NCBI RefSeq assembly: GCF_009674485.1
Contig: NZ_WKJJ01000020.1
Span: 1 to 64,000, forward strand
DNA: 64,000 nt
Direction of reading: 5' to 3'
DNA from: Pseudoduganella rivuli
GTDB lineage: Bacteria; Pseudomonadota; Gammaproteobacteria; Burkholderiales; Burkholderiaceae_D
In this document: positions 1-7,888 of the stretch, in pieces
Layout: each line of letters starts with the position of its first letter
Numbering within the stretch: the first letter of the stretch is position 1
The notes under the pieces: generated by a model
Told to the model about the DNA's origin: nothing
Seen by the model: only the letters and a program-made list of their open reading frames with translations
The model's database searches: none
Position numbers and translations under genes: made by a program

Positions 1-2
1 GC

Positions 3-158
3 GACGCCCTCGGCAACAGCATCGGCTATACGCTCGACAAGCTGGGCAACCGCACCGGTGAACAAGTGCGCGATGCCAGCGGCACGTTGTCGCGCCAGCT
101 GGCGCGGGTATTCGACAACCTGGGCCGTCTGCAACAGCAAACCGGAGGCATGCCATGA
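3..158 (+). CDS. Rhs/YD-repeat protein, 3' end only
   Basis: Only the last 51 codons lie in the window; the gene continues to the left. The readable tail has the spacing of YD/RHS repeats, with units such as GYTLDKLGNRTGEQVRDASG and VFDNLGRLQQQTGG, then stops at TGA 156-158. YD repeats build the hollow shell of Rhs and teneurin-type proteins that encloses a C-terminal toxin. The chain ends inside the repeats, with no RHS core (DPxGL) motif or tip domain. Its stop overlaps the ATG of the next Rhs gene (ATGA, 155-158), so the two are probably translationally coupled. It could be a shell component whose partner carries the tip, or one half of a split ancestral gene. Confidence 0.8.
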   Translation, partial: DALGNSIGYTLDKLGNRTGEQVRDASGTLSRQLARVFDNLGRLQQQTGGMP

Positions 159-2425
159 AGCGCCATCCTGGACTGACCTTGGCCGCGCTGGTGCTGGCAT
201 GGGGCGGCGCGTCCGCGCAGCAAAACACGACCTTTAGCTACCAGTACGACAACAACGGCAACCTGACCAAGGTCACCGATCCCCTGTCGCAGGTGACCGA
301 CCGCAGCTATGACGTGCTGAACCGGCAACTGCAGCAATTGCAACCGCCGCCGGTGACCGGCGCCGCGCGCCCGGCCATCAATTACACCTACGACGCACTG
401 GACCAGCTCAGCACGGTGCGCGACCCGCGCAACCTGACGACGACGTATACCGTCGACGGGCTGGGATGGCAGACCGCGCTGGCCAGTCCGGACACGAACA
501 GCACGACCTACACGCATGACAATGCCGGCAATGTGCTGACGGCCACCGATGCGCGCGGCAAGACCACCACGTATACCTATGATGTGTTGTCGCGCATCAC
601 CGGCATTGCCTATGCCAGCGGGACCCCGACACAGTTTGAATACGATGTCGGGGCCAACGCCATCGGCCGGTTGACGCGCATGAGCGATAGTTCCGGCCAG
701 AGCAGCTATGGCTACAGTCAGACAGGCCGATTGCTGGTGTTCACACAGCGCACGATGGCCGGTGCTGCGACCTTCGAACGCAGTGTCGGCTACGCTTACG
801 ATGGCAACGACCGGTTGCAAAGCCTGACGTATCCGAGCGGCAATCGTCTCAGTTATGAATACGATGCGGCCGGCCGTGTGGTGCGCGTGACGCTTAACCC
901 CGGCAATGGCAGCGGCGGCACGGATACAGGTACGGTGACGGTGTTGCTGGACAAGATCGGCTATGCGCCGTTCGGCGCCGCCCGGTCGTGGGAGTGGGGC
1001 AACAGCAGCGAGCAGGCGCCGCATTTGTACAGCCGCAGTTTTGATCTCGATGGTCGGCTCGCTGCGTATCCACTGGGCAGCATCAATGGCACCGCGCCGG
1101 TGCGCAGCCTGACCTACGACGCGGCCAGCCGCATTACCGCCATGACCCATGGCGCCAACACGGCATATGACCAGTCTTTCGGCTATGACGCGCTGGGCCG
1201 GCTGACGTCCTTTGTCAGCGCCAACTCGTCGCAAAGCTACGCGTATGATGCGACCGGTAACCGTACCCAGTTGGGTGTCGGCGCCGCCACCTACACGTTC
1301 ACCACGGCCGCCACCAGCAACCGCCTGAGCAGCACCACCGGCCCGGCGCCGGCACGCAGCAACAGCTACGATGCGTCCGGCAACCTGACCGGCGACGGCA
1401 CGCAAACCTATGTGTATAACGATGCCGGACGCATGGCCAGCGCGACACGGGCCGGTGTGACGACCAACTACCTGTATAACGGCCGGGGCGAGCGGGTGGC
1501 CAAGTCCGGCACGGGCGTGGCGGGCGGTGCGAACTTCTACGTGTATGGCCAGCCGGGCCTGCTGCTGGGCGAGTATGACGCCGGTGGCGCGGCGATCGAG
1601 GAAACCGTGTACCTGGAAGGCATGCCGGTGGCGGTGCTCAAGCCGGCTTCGAATGGCGGCATGGCGGTCTATTATGTCTTTGCAGACCACCTCAATACAC
1701 CGCGAGTGATCGAGGCGGCTGACAGCGGGGCGGTGGTGTGGCGCTGGGATCAAGCTGATCCGTTCGGGGCCGGCGCGCCGGACGAGAATCCGGGGCAGCA
1801 GGGGGTGTTTTCGTATAACTTGCGGTTCCCGGGACAGATATATGACCGGGAGAGTAATAACCTCTACAACTACTTCCGGGATTACGATCCGCAGACGGGG
1901 CGGTACATCGAGTCCGATCCGATCGGGCTCGGTGGCGGGATCAACACCTACGGTTATGTTGAAGGAAATCCAGTCAGTGCGAGCGATCCCCTTGGGTTGG
2001 TAAAGATCATCTTGCTGCCGCCCACGGACCCAAATTACGCGGCGGCCGTCAATGCGCCGGACATCGCGGGTGCGTTCACTGTTATTTCTCACGGAAGTCC
2101 TCAATCCGTGAATCACATGAATGCGAGCCAGTTAGAGAAATTCCTCCGAAAGCGTGGCTGGAATCCGAAGAAGCAGCCCTTGATTCTCGATGCTTGTAGA
2201 ACCGGGCAAGGGCCGGGCTCGATTGGAGATCAGGTGGCACGGAACTCCGGTGGCGTCGTGATCGCGCCGAGCGATCGGACATGGACGACCAACTGGGGTA
2301 CGAATTTCGACAAACCGTATCCGCCGATGAGTGATAACCATGACTCGGTCTGGAACAACGTACCGAACTTAAGTAAGCCAGGGACATGGAATACGTTCAC
2401 GAGCAGCGGACAGATTACAAACTAG
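155..2425 (+). CDS. secreted RHS repeat protein with caspase-like C-terminal tip
   Basis: This 756-residue protein starts with a Sec-type signal peptide (MKRHPGLTLAALVLAWGGASA) and carries many YD repeats, such as YQYDNNGNLTKVTDP. The RHS-associated core lies near residues 583-615 (RYIESDPIGL to DPLGL). Everything after residue 615 is a separate 141-residue tip. The tip has an SHG motif (His646) and a hydrophobic strand ending in LDACRTG (Cys681), the His/Cys arrangement of caspase-like (clan CD) folds. In Rhs systems the tip is normally the effector, so a protease-like toxin is likely but inferred. GC content falls in the tip and after it, typical of exchanged cargo. A signal peptide on an Rhs protein argues for Sec export rather than type VI delivery. 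Confidence 0.9.
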   Translation: MKRHPGLTLAALVLAWGGASAQQNTTFSYQYDNNGNLTKVTDPLSQVTDRSYDVLNRQLQQLQPPPVTGAARPAINYTYDALDQLSTVRDPRNLTTTYTVDGLGWQTALASPDTNSTTYTHDNAGNVLTATDARGKTTTYTYDVLSRITGIAYASGTPTQFEYDVGANAIGRLTRMSDSSGQSSYGYSQTGRLLVFTQRTMAGAATFERSVGYAYDGNDRLQSLTYPSGNRLSYEYDAAGRVVRVTLNPGNGSGGTDTGTVTVLLDKIGYAPFGAARSWEWGNSSEQAPHLYSRSFDLDGRLAAYPLGSINGTAPVRSLTYDAASRITAMTHGANTAYDQSFGYDALGRLTSFVSANSSQSYAYDATGNRTQLGVGAATYTFTTAATSNRLSSTTGPAPARSNSYDASGNLTGDGTQTYVYNDAGRMASATRAGVTTNYLYNGRGERVAKSGTGVAGGANFYVYGQPGLLLGEYDAGGAAIEETVYLEGMPVAVLKPASNGGMAVYYVFADHLNTPRVIEAADSGAVVWRWDQADPFGAGAPDENPGQQGVFSYNLRFPGQIYDRESNNLYNYFRDYDPQTGRYIESDPIGLGGGINTYGYVEGNPVSASDPLGLVKIILLPPTDPNYAAAVNAPDIAGAFTVISHGSPQSVNHMNASQLEKFLRKRGWNPKKQPLILDACRTGQGPGSIGDQVARNSGGVVIAPSDRTWTTNWGTNFDKPYPPMSDNHDSVWNNVPNLSKPGTWNTFTSSGQITN

Positions 2426-2447
2426 ATCGACAGCGAAGAGGAACAGT

Positions 2448-2852
2448 ATGTATCGGCCAATCGCATTGCTTGCAGTTTTCCTCCTCGCCTCTTGCACCAA
2501 GGGCGAAAGCAACCCCAAGGCTACATTCAATCTTGAAAGCGGGATCTCGGTGCTAGAGGCAAGATCTTGTGACGAAGCGGCTGGTGGTGATCAACTATCC
2601 GTGCAAAAACAAGCAGACGCTTACATTGTTCTCGTGAGTGACACGTTCGCATGCGGGGACAGTTTGCGTTCGCCCTGGTTGGGCGCAACGCGGGATAAGA
2701 AAGCCACTCTGGTCCTGGCATCGGAATCCAATCGAAGCGGTTGCGAGTGTCGCGGCAAAGTGCGTGTTCAAATCAAGGACCGTCTTGAGGCTGGCGACAC
2801 GCTTTACGTGATGCGGGACAGCCAAGTCATCGGACACGTAGTGCTGCCTTAG
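2448..2852 (+). CDS. small lipoprotein, possible immunity partner of the Rhs tip
   Basis: The 134-residue protein begins with a lipoprotein signal sequence ending in LLASC, so Cys16 should be lipidated and the mature protein anchored in the envelope. The mature part has several further cysteines (SCDEAAGG, TFACGDS, SGCECRG), which suggests disulfides outside the cytoplasm. I recognise no known family. It starts 22 bases after the Rhs stop, on the same strand, behind a GAGGA-type ribosome binding site, in a region of lower GC than the Rhs shell. That is where an immunity gene would sit, and an envelope location suits an exported toxin, but immunity is inferred from position only. Confidence 0.7.
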   Translation: MYRPIALLAVFLLASCTKGESNPKATFNLESGISVLEARSCDEAAGGDQLSVQKQADAYIVLVSDTFACGDSLRSPWLGATRDKKATLVLASESNRSGCECRGKVRVQIKDRLEAGDTLYVMRDSQVIGHVVLP

Positions 2853-2905
2853 CTTCTGCGGTACCTCACTCGTATCCTGACCAAATTCTCGGCAGCGAAG
2901 TGTCC

Positions 2906-3076
2906 ATGAAATCCAAGCGGATCAAAGCGATATTTTCAGAGGCTCAAGGGTGTCTAGAAAATCCGTGGCGATTCACTCCACAAAGCAAAGCTCCGCATGA
3001 GCGGGCTTTGGCTAATATAAAGAATCGATTGAAAAATGCAGCTGCGGACATTGCTAGATACTGTACTTGCCCATAA
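2906..3076 (+). CDS. 56-residue ORF of unknown function
   Basis: A short frame opens at ATG 2906 (MKSKRIKAIFSEAQGCLENP) and closes at TAA 3074-3076. It is basic, predicted helical and low in GC. Its end overlaps the TTG proposed as start of the ankyrin protein, in another frame. It may be a small cargo gene translationally coupled to the ankyrin gene, or the displaced N-terminus of that gene after a frameshift. There is no clear Shine-Dalgarno sequence and I recognise no family. Confidence 0.35.
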   Translation: MKSKRIKAIFSEAQGCLENPWRFTPQSKAPHERALANIKNRLKNAAADIARYCTCP

Positions 3077-3468
3077 CATTGAAGACAATTGAAGAAATCT
3101 ATAAACGCTGCGCCCAAACAGGCGCGTGGTACGGCATTGAAATTACGAGTTTTGCCCAACGCAATTTTATGGAAGATACTGTCTTGCACACGGTGTGTAG
3201 CTGGGGGGATCTTGAGTCAGTTAAAGTGTTAGTTGCTGCGGGAGCAGACGTAAACGCCAAAGGTGATCAAGGCGCAACTCCATTGTTTAATGCCGTGATG
3301 GGAGAAAACCCGGAAGTGGTTTCTTTTCTCTTGGAGTCAAATGCGGATCCTAATATCCCAAACGACTACAAGCGTTACGTGCTCGACTACGCGAAGAACG
3401 TCGCATCGCCTGCATCAATAGTGTCGGTCCTGGAGAAGGCCAAAGGCCTTAAGAAATTTAAGCGTTAG
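3067..3468 (+). CDS. ankyrin-repeat protein, likely Rhs-associated cargo
   Basis: The product is about 133 residues with ankyrin-type helices: DTVLHTVCSWGDLESVKVLV, then AGADVNAKGDQGATPLFNAV, then a third unit around LLESNADPNIPNDYKRYVLD. Ankyrin repeats bind proteins, and short stand-alone ankyrin proteins are common next to Rhs and other polymorphic toxin tips, where some act as immunity proteins. The frame has no ATG before the first repeat; the likely start is TTG at 3067 or TTG at 3079, without a good ribosome binding site. The codon use and GC are well below those of housekeeping genes downstream, which fits horizontal acquisition. The immunity role is inferred. Confidence 0.75.
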   Translation: MPITLKTIEEIYKRCAQTGAWYGIEITSFAQRNFMEDTVLHTVCSWGDLESVKVLVAAGADVNAKGDQGATPLFNAVMGENPEVVSFLLESNADPNIPNDYKRYVLDYAKNVASPASIVSVLEKAKGLKKFKR

Positions 3469-3962
3469 AGTCAGAAAGCCCGCCGTTGCGGCCGGTTGAT
3501 GTGATCGGAAGCTCGGAGCCAGGACACGCCAGGGTCATTTCAAATTTGCGAGTATCTATTGCAAATTTGGAAGATAAGATCAACAGACTTTGGTTATTAG
3601 TGCTGTTGAGGAGTGGCGGGGACATTTGAAAACCTAAGTTATGTCTTTAAACATAACATAATTACTCAAGGTGACGGAGCATTTTTCTTCGGATTAGTAA
3701 GCCGGGAAGCCATTCTTTACGCAGAGAATCACGGTTGGAAAGTACAAGCGCATTCTCTGTGGTGTGAGGATCAGCGTCTCGAAGCATGCAGAGCCTGAGC
3801 GCGCGGGCACTGGGCAGTTGCGGCGACTCGACATTCGCGCTGTGGCGCAGCCCCCCGCTTGCCACGATGTGGTTTGCAGCTACTGCAAGGCTACTGACAG
3901 AAACTGTCGCAGCGCCGTCTTATCATTTCCTTATCACCCCACCACCGATAAGGAGACACGAC
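3469..3962. other. gene-poor, low-GC junction at the end of the Rhs cargo region
   Basis: About 490 bases separate the ankyrin gene from the glutathione transferase. One frame at 3613-3798 (+) could encode 61 residues (NIITQGDGAFFFGLVSREAI and onward) but it has no ribosome binding site and no recognisable domain; it may be the end of a decayed cargo gene. Two copies of the palindrome CAAATTTG lie at 3541-3548 and 3562-3569. From about 3790 the composition returns to high GC. The ribosome binding site AAGGAG of the next gene lies just before 3963. Confidence 0.4.
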
Positions 3963-4619
3963 ATGCGCCTGTACACCCACCCGATTTCTTCCAATGCCCG
4001 CCGTGTCAACGTGGTGGTGGCTGCCCTGAATGCCGACGTGGAAGTGATCGAGATCAACCTGGCCAGTGAGAGCGACCGCCGCCGCCTGGGTGAAGTGAAC
4101 CCCAATTGCAAGATCCCGGTGCTGGAAGACAATGGATTCGTGCTGTGGGAGTCGTGCGCCATCATGCAATACCTGGCCGATAAAACCGCGCAGCAAAAAG
4201 GTGAACCCAGCCCGCTGTACCCGTGGGATATCCAGGCGCGCGCCGACATCAACCGCTGGATGTTCTGGGCTTGCCAGCACTTCGCACCGGCCATCGGCGT
4301 GCTGACGTGGGAGCGGCTGTGGAAAGGCTTTGTCACGGGCCAGCCGGCCGATCCGCGTGAAGAAGCGCGCGGCTGCGAAGAGCTGGCGCAATACGCCGCG
4401 GTGCTGGAGGGCCACTTGAAAAACCGCACGTGGCTGGTGGGCGATCACGTCACCTTGGCCGATTACGCGGTGGCCGCGCCCCTGATGTACCGCGCCAAGG
4501 CGTCGCTGCCCGTGGACCAATACCCGGAGATGCTGGCCTGGTTTGGCCGCATCCAGCAACTGCCCGCGTGGCAGCAAACGGTGGACCCCAACATACAGGA
4601 ACCCGACAAATGTGCATGA
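3963..4619 (+). CDS. glutathione S-transferase family protein
   Basis: The 218-residue protein has the two-part GST layout. The thioredoxin-like N-terminal domain begins MRLYTHPISSNARRVNVVVA and contains the cis-proline and glutathione-contact segment KIPVLEDNGFVLWESCAIMQ, where Glu-Ser binds the gamma-glutamyl part. An all-helical C-terminal domain follows with the N-capping motif TLADYAVAAPLMY. The active site is of the Ser type (Ser9-Asn10). I chose ATG 3963 because it follows AAGGAGACACGAC and begins exactly at the domain; a longer open frame upstream lacks conserved sequence. Substrate unknown; a detoxification role is assumed from the family. Confidence 0.92.
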   Translation: MRLYTHPISSNARRVNVVVAALNADVEVIEINLASESDRRRLGEVNPNCKIPVLEDNGFVLWESCAIMQYLADKTAQQKGEPSPLYPWDIQARADINRWMFWACQHFAPAIGVLTWERLWKGFVTGQPADPREEARGCEELAQYAAVLEGHLKNRTWLVGDHVTLADYAVAAPLMYRAKASLPVDQYPEMLAWFGRIQQLPAWQQTVDPNIQEPDKCA

Positions 4620-4783
4620 TTTGCGATACGGTGCGCCGGGCGCGCCAACGGCAGGAAGCGGAGCAGTTGCGTCTTGAACAGGAGGCGCAACAGTGTTTAC
4701 AGCGGGCAGGGCTGACCAGCAAGCTTGCCGGGCCGCCAAGGCCAGGCATGCGGCTCGACGGCGCCGCTACGGCTGCCTCGTAG
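4610..4783 (+). CDS. possible 57-residue ORF overlapping the GST stop
   Basis: The frame starts at ATG 4610, inside the last codons of the GST gene, and ends at TAG 4781-4783. It opens MCMICDTVRRARQRQEAEQL and then has a charged, probably helical stretch followed by a proline-rich tail. Two cysteines sit in a CxxC at the very start. The overlap suggests translational coupling, but there is no ribosome binding site, and high GC makes chance frames of this length common. I recognise no family. Confidence 0.3.
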   Translation: MCMICDTVRRARQRQEAEQLRLEQEAQQCLQRAGLTSKLAGPPRPGMRLDGAATAAS

Positions 4784-4836
4784 CGTCTGCGCTGCACCAC
4801 ATGCATGCGCTTCGACAGCGCACGCATGGTGCAGTA

Positions 4837-6027
4837 TCAATGCGTGCGCTGCAGTTCGCGCTCCAGCTCCGCCACGCCGGCGGCGACATCGACGTCGGCG
4901 CCGAGGTCTTTCATGGTCGAGCCCAGCGCGTGCAGTGTCCGGAACAGGTTGTGTTCGCGGCACTGCTCGCCCATCTGGCCGATCCGCACGATATTCAGTC
5001 CGAACGAGCCGGCAATTTCCACGCGGTATTTCAGCGAAATCTGCTTGCAGATGTCCGCGCCTTTGACGCCGTCCGGCACGTTGATGCCGACCACGGAATT
5101 CAAGCGCGATTCGGCCGGTGCAAACAGTGACAGGCCCATTGCTTCGATGCCGCGCTGCAAGCCCAGCGAGCAGCGCAGGTGGCGCTCGAAACGGCTTTCC
5201 AGGGTTTCCTTGCAGACCAGGTGCAGCGCTTCGTGCAGCGCCAGGATGCCCGATACGGGCGCCGTGTAGTGGTACGACGCGTTGTGCCAGAAGTTTTCCG
5301 CCAGCTTGGCGTCCAGGCACCAGTGCGGCGGCGGAGCGGGGCGCGCGTTGATGCGGTCCCAGGCGCGCTCGGAAAACGCGATCAGCGACACGCCGGGAAT
5401 CGACGACAAGCCTTTCTGGCCGCCCGACACCACGGCATCGATCTTCCAGTTATCCATTTCGCACGGCATCGTGCTCAGGGTGCAGACCGCATCGACAATC
5501 ACGTAACAGCCATATTCGGCCGCCATGCGGGTAATTTGCGGCAGGTGGCGGTTGAACACGGTGGACGACGTTTCACCCTGCGCGATGGTCAGCACTTCCG
5601 GCTTGAAGCGCTCCAGGTGTTCGCGCACGGCGGCCACCTGGGCCGCTTCGCCGTCCGGTACGTGCATGGTTTCCACCACGCCACCGATGCGGGTCGCCAT
5701 TTCAGCAAAGCGCTTGCCAAAGTAACCGTTGCACACACTCAGCACGCGCGTGCCCGGATACACCAGGTTGGCCACGCTCATTTCCATCGCCGCCGAACCG
5801 GGGCCCGCCACGCCGAGGATCCAGCGCGATTCGGTCTGGAACACATAGCGCGCCATTTCCTTCATCTGGTGGATCACCTTGGCCATGGTGTCGCCCAGGT
5901 GGTTGATGACGATGGAATTGGCTTGCGCAACGCTGTAGGGGATCGGCACGGGGCCGGCGCCCATCATCAGCAAGGGTTCGGAAGGGAGGACGAGATTGAG
6001 GCTGTCGACTGTCGGTGCGGCGATCAT
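4837..6027 (-). CDS. PLP-dependent alanine-glyoxylate / serine-pyruvate type aminotransferase
   Basis: The 396-residue protein is a full-length class V (fold type I) aminotransferase. It has the early motif MMGAGPVPIPYSVAQANSIV, the phosphate-binding turn VAGPGSAAMEMS, the cofactor Asp in YVIVDAVCTLSTMP, and the Schiff-base lysine Lys205 in SGGQKGLSSIPG. This group moves amino groups between alanine, serine or (S)-ureidoglycine and glyoxylate or pyruvate; the exact substrate cannot be read from sequence. It stands alone, convergent with the GST gene. No purine or glycine catabolic genes are next to it, which gives no reason to prefer the ureidoglycine role. Confidence 0.9.
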   Translation of the reverse strand: MIAAPTVDSLNLVLPSEPLLMMGAGPVPIPYSVAQANSIVINHLGDTMAKVIHQMKEMARYVFQTESRWILGVAGPGSAAMEMSVANLVYPGTRVLSVCNGYFGKRFAEMATRIGGVVETMHVPDGEAAQVAAVREHLERFKPEVLTIAQGETSSTVFNRHLPQITRMAAEYGCYVIVDAVCTLSTMPCEMDNWKIDAVVSGGQKGLSSIPGVSLIAFSERAWDRINARPAPPPHWCLDAKLAENFWHNASYHYTAPVSGILALHEALHLVCKETLESRFERHLRCSLGLQRGIEAMGLSLFAPAESRLNSVVGINVPDGVKGADICKQISLKYRVEIAGSFGLNIVRIGQMGEQCREHNLFRTLHALGSTMKDLGADVDVAAGVAELERELQRTH

Positions 6028-6125
6028 TGCGAGGCAGTAAGTTGGTTGAGATTAGTTTCAATATAACATTAATCTCGCAAGCTATTGCGCCGCACAAAAT
6101 ATGGAGTATAGAGGGGCGCTGCTAA

Positions 6126-6962
6126 TCAGAGCATCAGCACCGCGATCAGCGACTTCACTTCTTCTTCGGACTCGCGCAGGATGTCGTCCAGCGTGCCATC
6201 GCCGACCACGAAATCGATGGTGCGGGCGCCGGCGCGGGTGGTGGCGCCGGGCGGCTGGTGCAGCGGGGAGGGGATGGGCGCCAGGTCGTTGGCCAGCAGC
6301 AGCGTGTCGCCCAGGTTTTCCGGCGGCAGCGCGCGCAAGCCTTCCCACATGGCTTCCACGGAATTCATGACGGCTTCCGGCATGTTCAGCTTGCGCAGCA
6401 CGCCGCGGCCGATTTCCACTTCGCCATGTTCGACCCAGTCTTCCGGATGGCCATCCATGATGCCGGGGAATTCCTGGGCGCGCGACAGCATGTAAAAGCC
6501 GCCCACTTCGTGCACGATGCCGGTAAACAGTGCGGTATCGGGATCGACGTGGGTGACGCGGCGGGCAATCACTTGCGCCAGCGCCGCCACGTGCGCCGTG
6601 TGTTCCCACAATTGCGCAGTCATGGCTTTCAGGCCGGGATCGGTGATGGTGCTGCCCAGCTGGCGCACGATGAGGGACGCCACCAGCGATTGCAGGGTGC
6701 GCACGCCGAGGCGTTGGACGGCCGGGCGCACGCCGGAAATCTGCGTGCCGGAACGGTTGTAAGCGACGGAATTGGCAATGGCGACCGTGCGGGCCGCCAT
6801 CAGCGGATCGGCCTGGATCAGCTTGACGGCCGTGTCGGCATGGCAATCGGGATCGTTGAGGGCCCGCTGCAACTTCAGCGAGGCCGCCACATTGGTGGGG
6901 AACGCAAGCTCGCCCCGCGCGGCTTGCGCGGAGATGTGCTTGAAGGCGGCCAGTCGATTCAT
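6126..6962 (-). CDS. HDOD domain protein
   Basis: A 278-residue protein made almost entirely of one HDOD domain, a degenerate relative of HD phosphohydrolases found in signalling and cell-cycle control. Family landmarks are visible: ADTAVKLIQADPLMAARTVA near the start, VRPAVQRLGVRTLQSLVASL, and FTGIVHEVGGFYML in place of a catalytic HD pair. No CheY, GGDEF or EAL domain is fused. It is the third of three minus-strand genes after marR and a 96-residue gene, 103 bases downstream of the latter. Target unknown. Confidence 0.88.
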   Translation of the reverse strand: MNRLAAFKHISAQAARGELAFPTNVAASLKLQRALNDPDCHADTAVKLIQADPLMAARTVAIANSVAYNRSGTQISGVRPAVQRLGVRTLQSLVASLIVRQLGSTITDPGLKAMTAQLWEHTAHVAALAQVIARRVTHVDPDTALFTGIVHEVGGFYMLSRAQEFPGIMDGHPEDWVEHGEVEIGRGVLRKLNMPEAVMNSVEAMWEGLRALPPENLGDTLLLANDLAPIPSPLHQPPGATTRAGARTIDFVVGDGTLDDILRESEEEVKSLIAVLML

Positions 6963-7065
6963 TGCGAAATCATCCAGAATGTTGCCGTGTGGAACTAATC
7001 CATTGTGACATACTTTGCTGAAATTTTCCGCAAAATTATGCGCCTAAAAAGCGCGCACGGCGGAA

Positions 7066-7356
7066 TTATTCCGCAGCGCTGAAAATCGCGTCGCAGCCTT
7101 CCAACGTGCCTTCCGTGTCCTGCAATTCGTCCACCAGTTCGAGGTCGAACAATTCTTCGATGGCATTGTTAAAACTGTTGTGCTTGGTCGCGCCGATCAG
7201 GCGGTAAATGTCGCCATCGTCGTTGCGGATGCCGATCAACAGCTTTTGCTGGCGCACTTCTTCCGGCGTGACATGGTCCAGCAACAGGTTGGTGGTGATT
7301 TGCTTGTCGAAATCGGGCGCGGCGACGCCGGGGATCAGGGTGGTTTTCAGTGACAT
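7066..7356 (-). CDS. conserved-looking 96-residue protein of unknown function
   Basis: The acidic protein opens MSLKTTLIPGVAAPDFDKQI and contains IGIRNDDGDIYRLIGATKHN followed by a strongly acidic tail (EELFDLELVDELQDTEG). I recognise no domain. It lies 20 bases downstream of the marR stop on the same strand with AAAAGAAT in front of the start, so it is probably co-transcribed with the regulator. The regular amphipathic pattern and normal codon use for this genome make it a likely real gene. Confidence 0.65.
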   Translation of the reverse strand: MSLKTTLIPGVAAPDFDKQITTNLLLDHVTPEEVRQQKLLIGIRNDDGDIYRLIGATKHNSFNNAIEELFDLELVDELQDTEGTLEGCDAIFSAAE

Positions 7357-7376
7357 AGGAATATTCTTTTTAGGGA

Positions 7377-7814
7377 TTAGCGGTCGCTGCCGGCGGTAAT
7401 CACTTGCTTCAGGCCGGACAGCGTTTTTTCCAGGGCGGTGAAATCTTCTTCAGTAAAGTGCGCAAACACGGCGCCGCCTTTCGAGACGACTTTGGGAAAC
7501 ACGTCGCGGAATACCTGGTCGCCCTGCGGCGTCAGGCGGATAAACCATGAGCGCTTGTCATCGAGGCTGCGTTCGCGTTCGACCAGGCCTTTTTGTTCCA
7601 GCCGCTCGATGACGCCCGTCAGCGTGCCTTTGGTGATCAGGGTTTTGTCGCCCAGGTCCTTGTACGACATACCTTCCGTGTTGCCCAGCGTGGCGATGAT
7701 GTCGAACTGCGCATGGGTCAGGCCGCACTGGCGGACGTGCTCACCCGACAGGCGCTCAAAGCCCTGCATGCATTCGGCCAGCAGCCGGATACTCTTCAAA
7801 TATCGTTCGCCCAT
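7377..7814 (-). CDS. MarR-family transcriptional regulator
   Basis: The 145-residue protein has the MarR winged helix: the recognition region SYKDLGDKTLITKGTLTGVI and the wing LEQKGLVERERSLDDKRSWF with the DxR signature (DDKRS). Dimerisation helices flank it. It is divergently transcribed from the EamA-type exporter at 7889, with about 75 bases between them that contain an imperfect palindrome. MarR proteins usually repress a divergent transporter and are released by a small ligand, so control of the exporter is the simplest reading, though inferred. Confidence 0.92.
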   Translation of the reverse strand: MGERYLKSIRLLAECMQGFERLSGEHVRQCGLTHAQFDIIATLGNTEGMSYKDLGDKTLITKGTLTGVIERLEQKGLVERERSLDDKRSWFIRLTPQGDQVFRDVFPKVVSKGGAVFAHFTEEDFTALEKTLSGLKQVITAGSDR

Positions 7815-7860
7815 AGGGTTTGATTATAGCGTCCCGTACGCTGCGGGCGCAGCCACGGTA

Positions 7861-7883
7861 CTATATGCGGTTCACGTATATAG
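7861..7883. promoter_or_regulatory. imperfect palindrome between marR and the EamA gene
   Basis: The 23-base element begins CTATATGCG and ends CGTATATAG around a short centre; 8 of 11 base pairs match. Its size and its place between the divergent genes suit a MarR dimer site, and binding would cover the start region of the exporter. The assignment rests on symmetry and position only. Confidence 0.4.
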
Positions 7884-7888
7884 ACAAA

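Noticed and set aside
26-2116. 696-codon minus-strand frame opposite the Rhs gene
   Set aside because: The plus strand has a signal peptide, YD repeats and the RHS core; the antisense product has only low-complexity basic sequence.
3786-3962. Extended N-terminus for the first GST (59 extra codons)
   Set aside because: Extension is not conserved-looking and the ribosome site AAGGAG directly precedes ATG 3963, where the GST fold begins.
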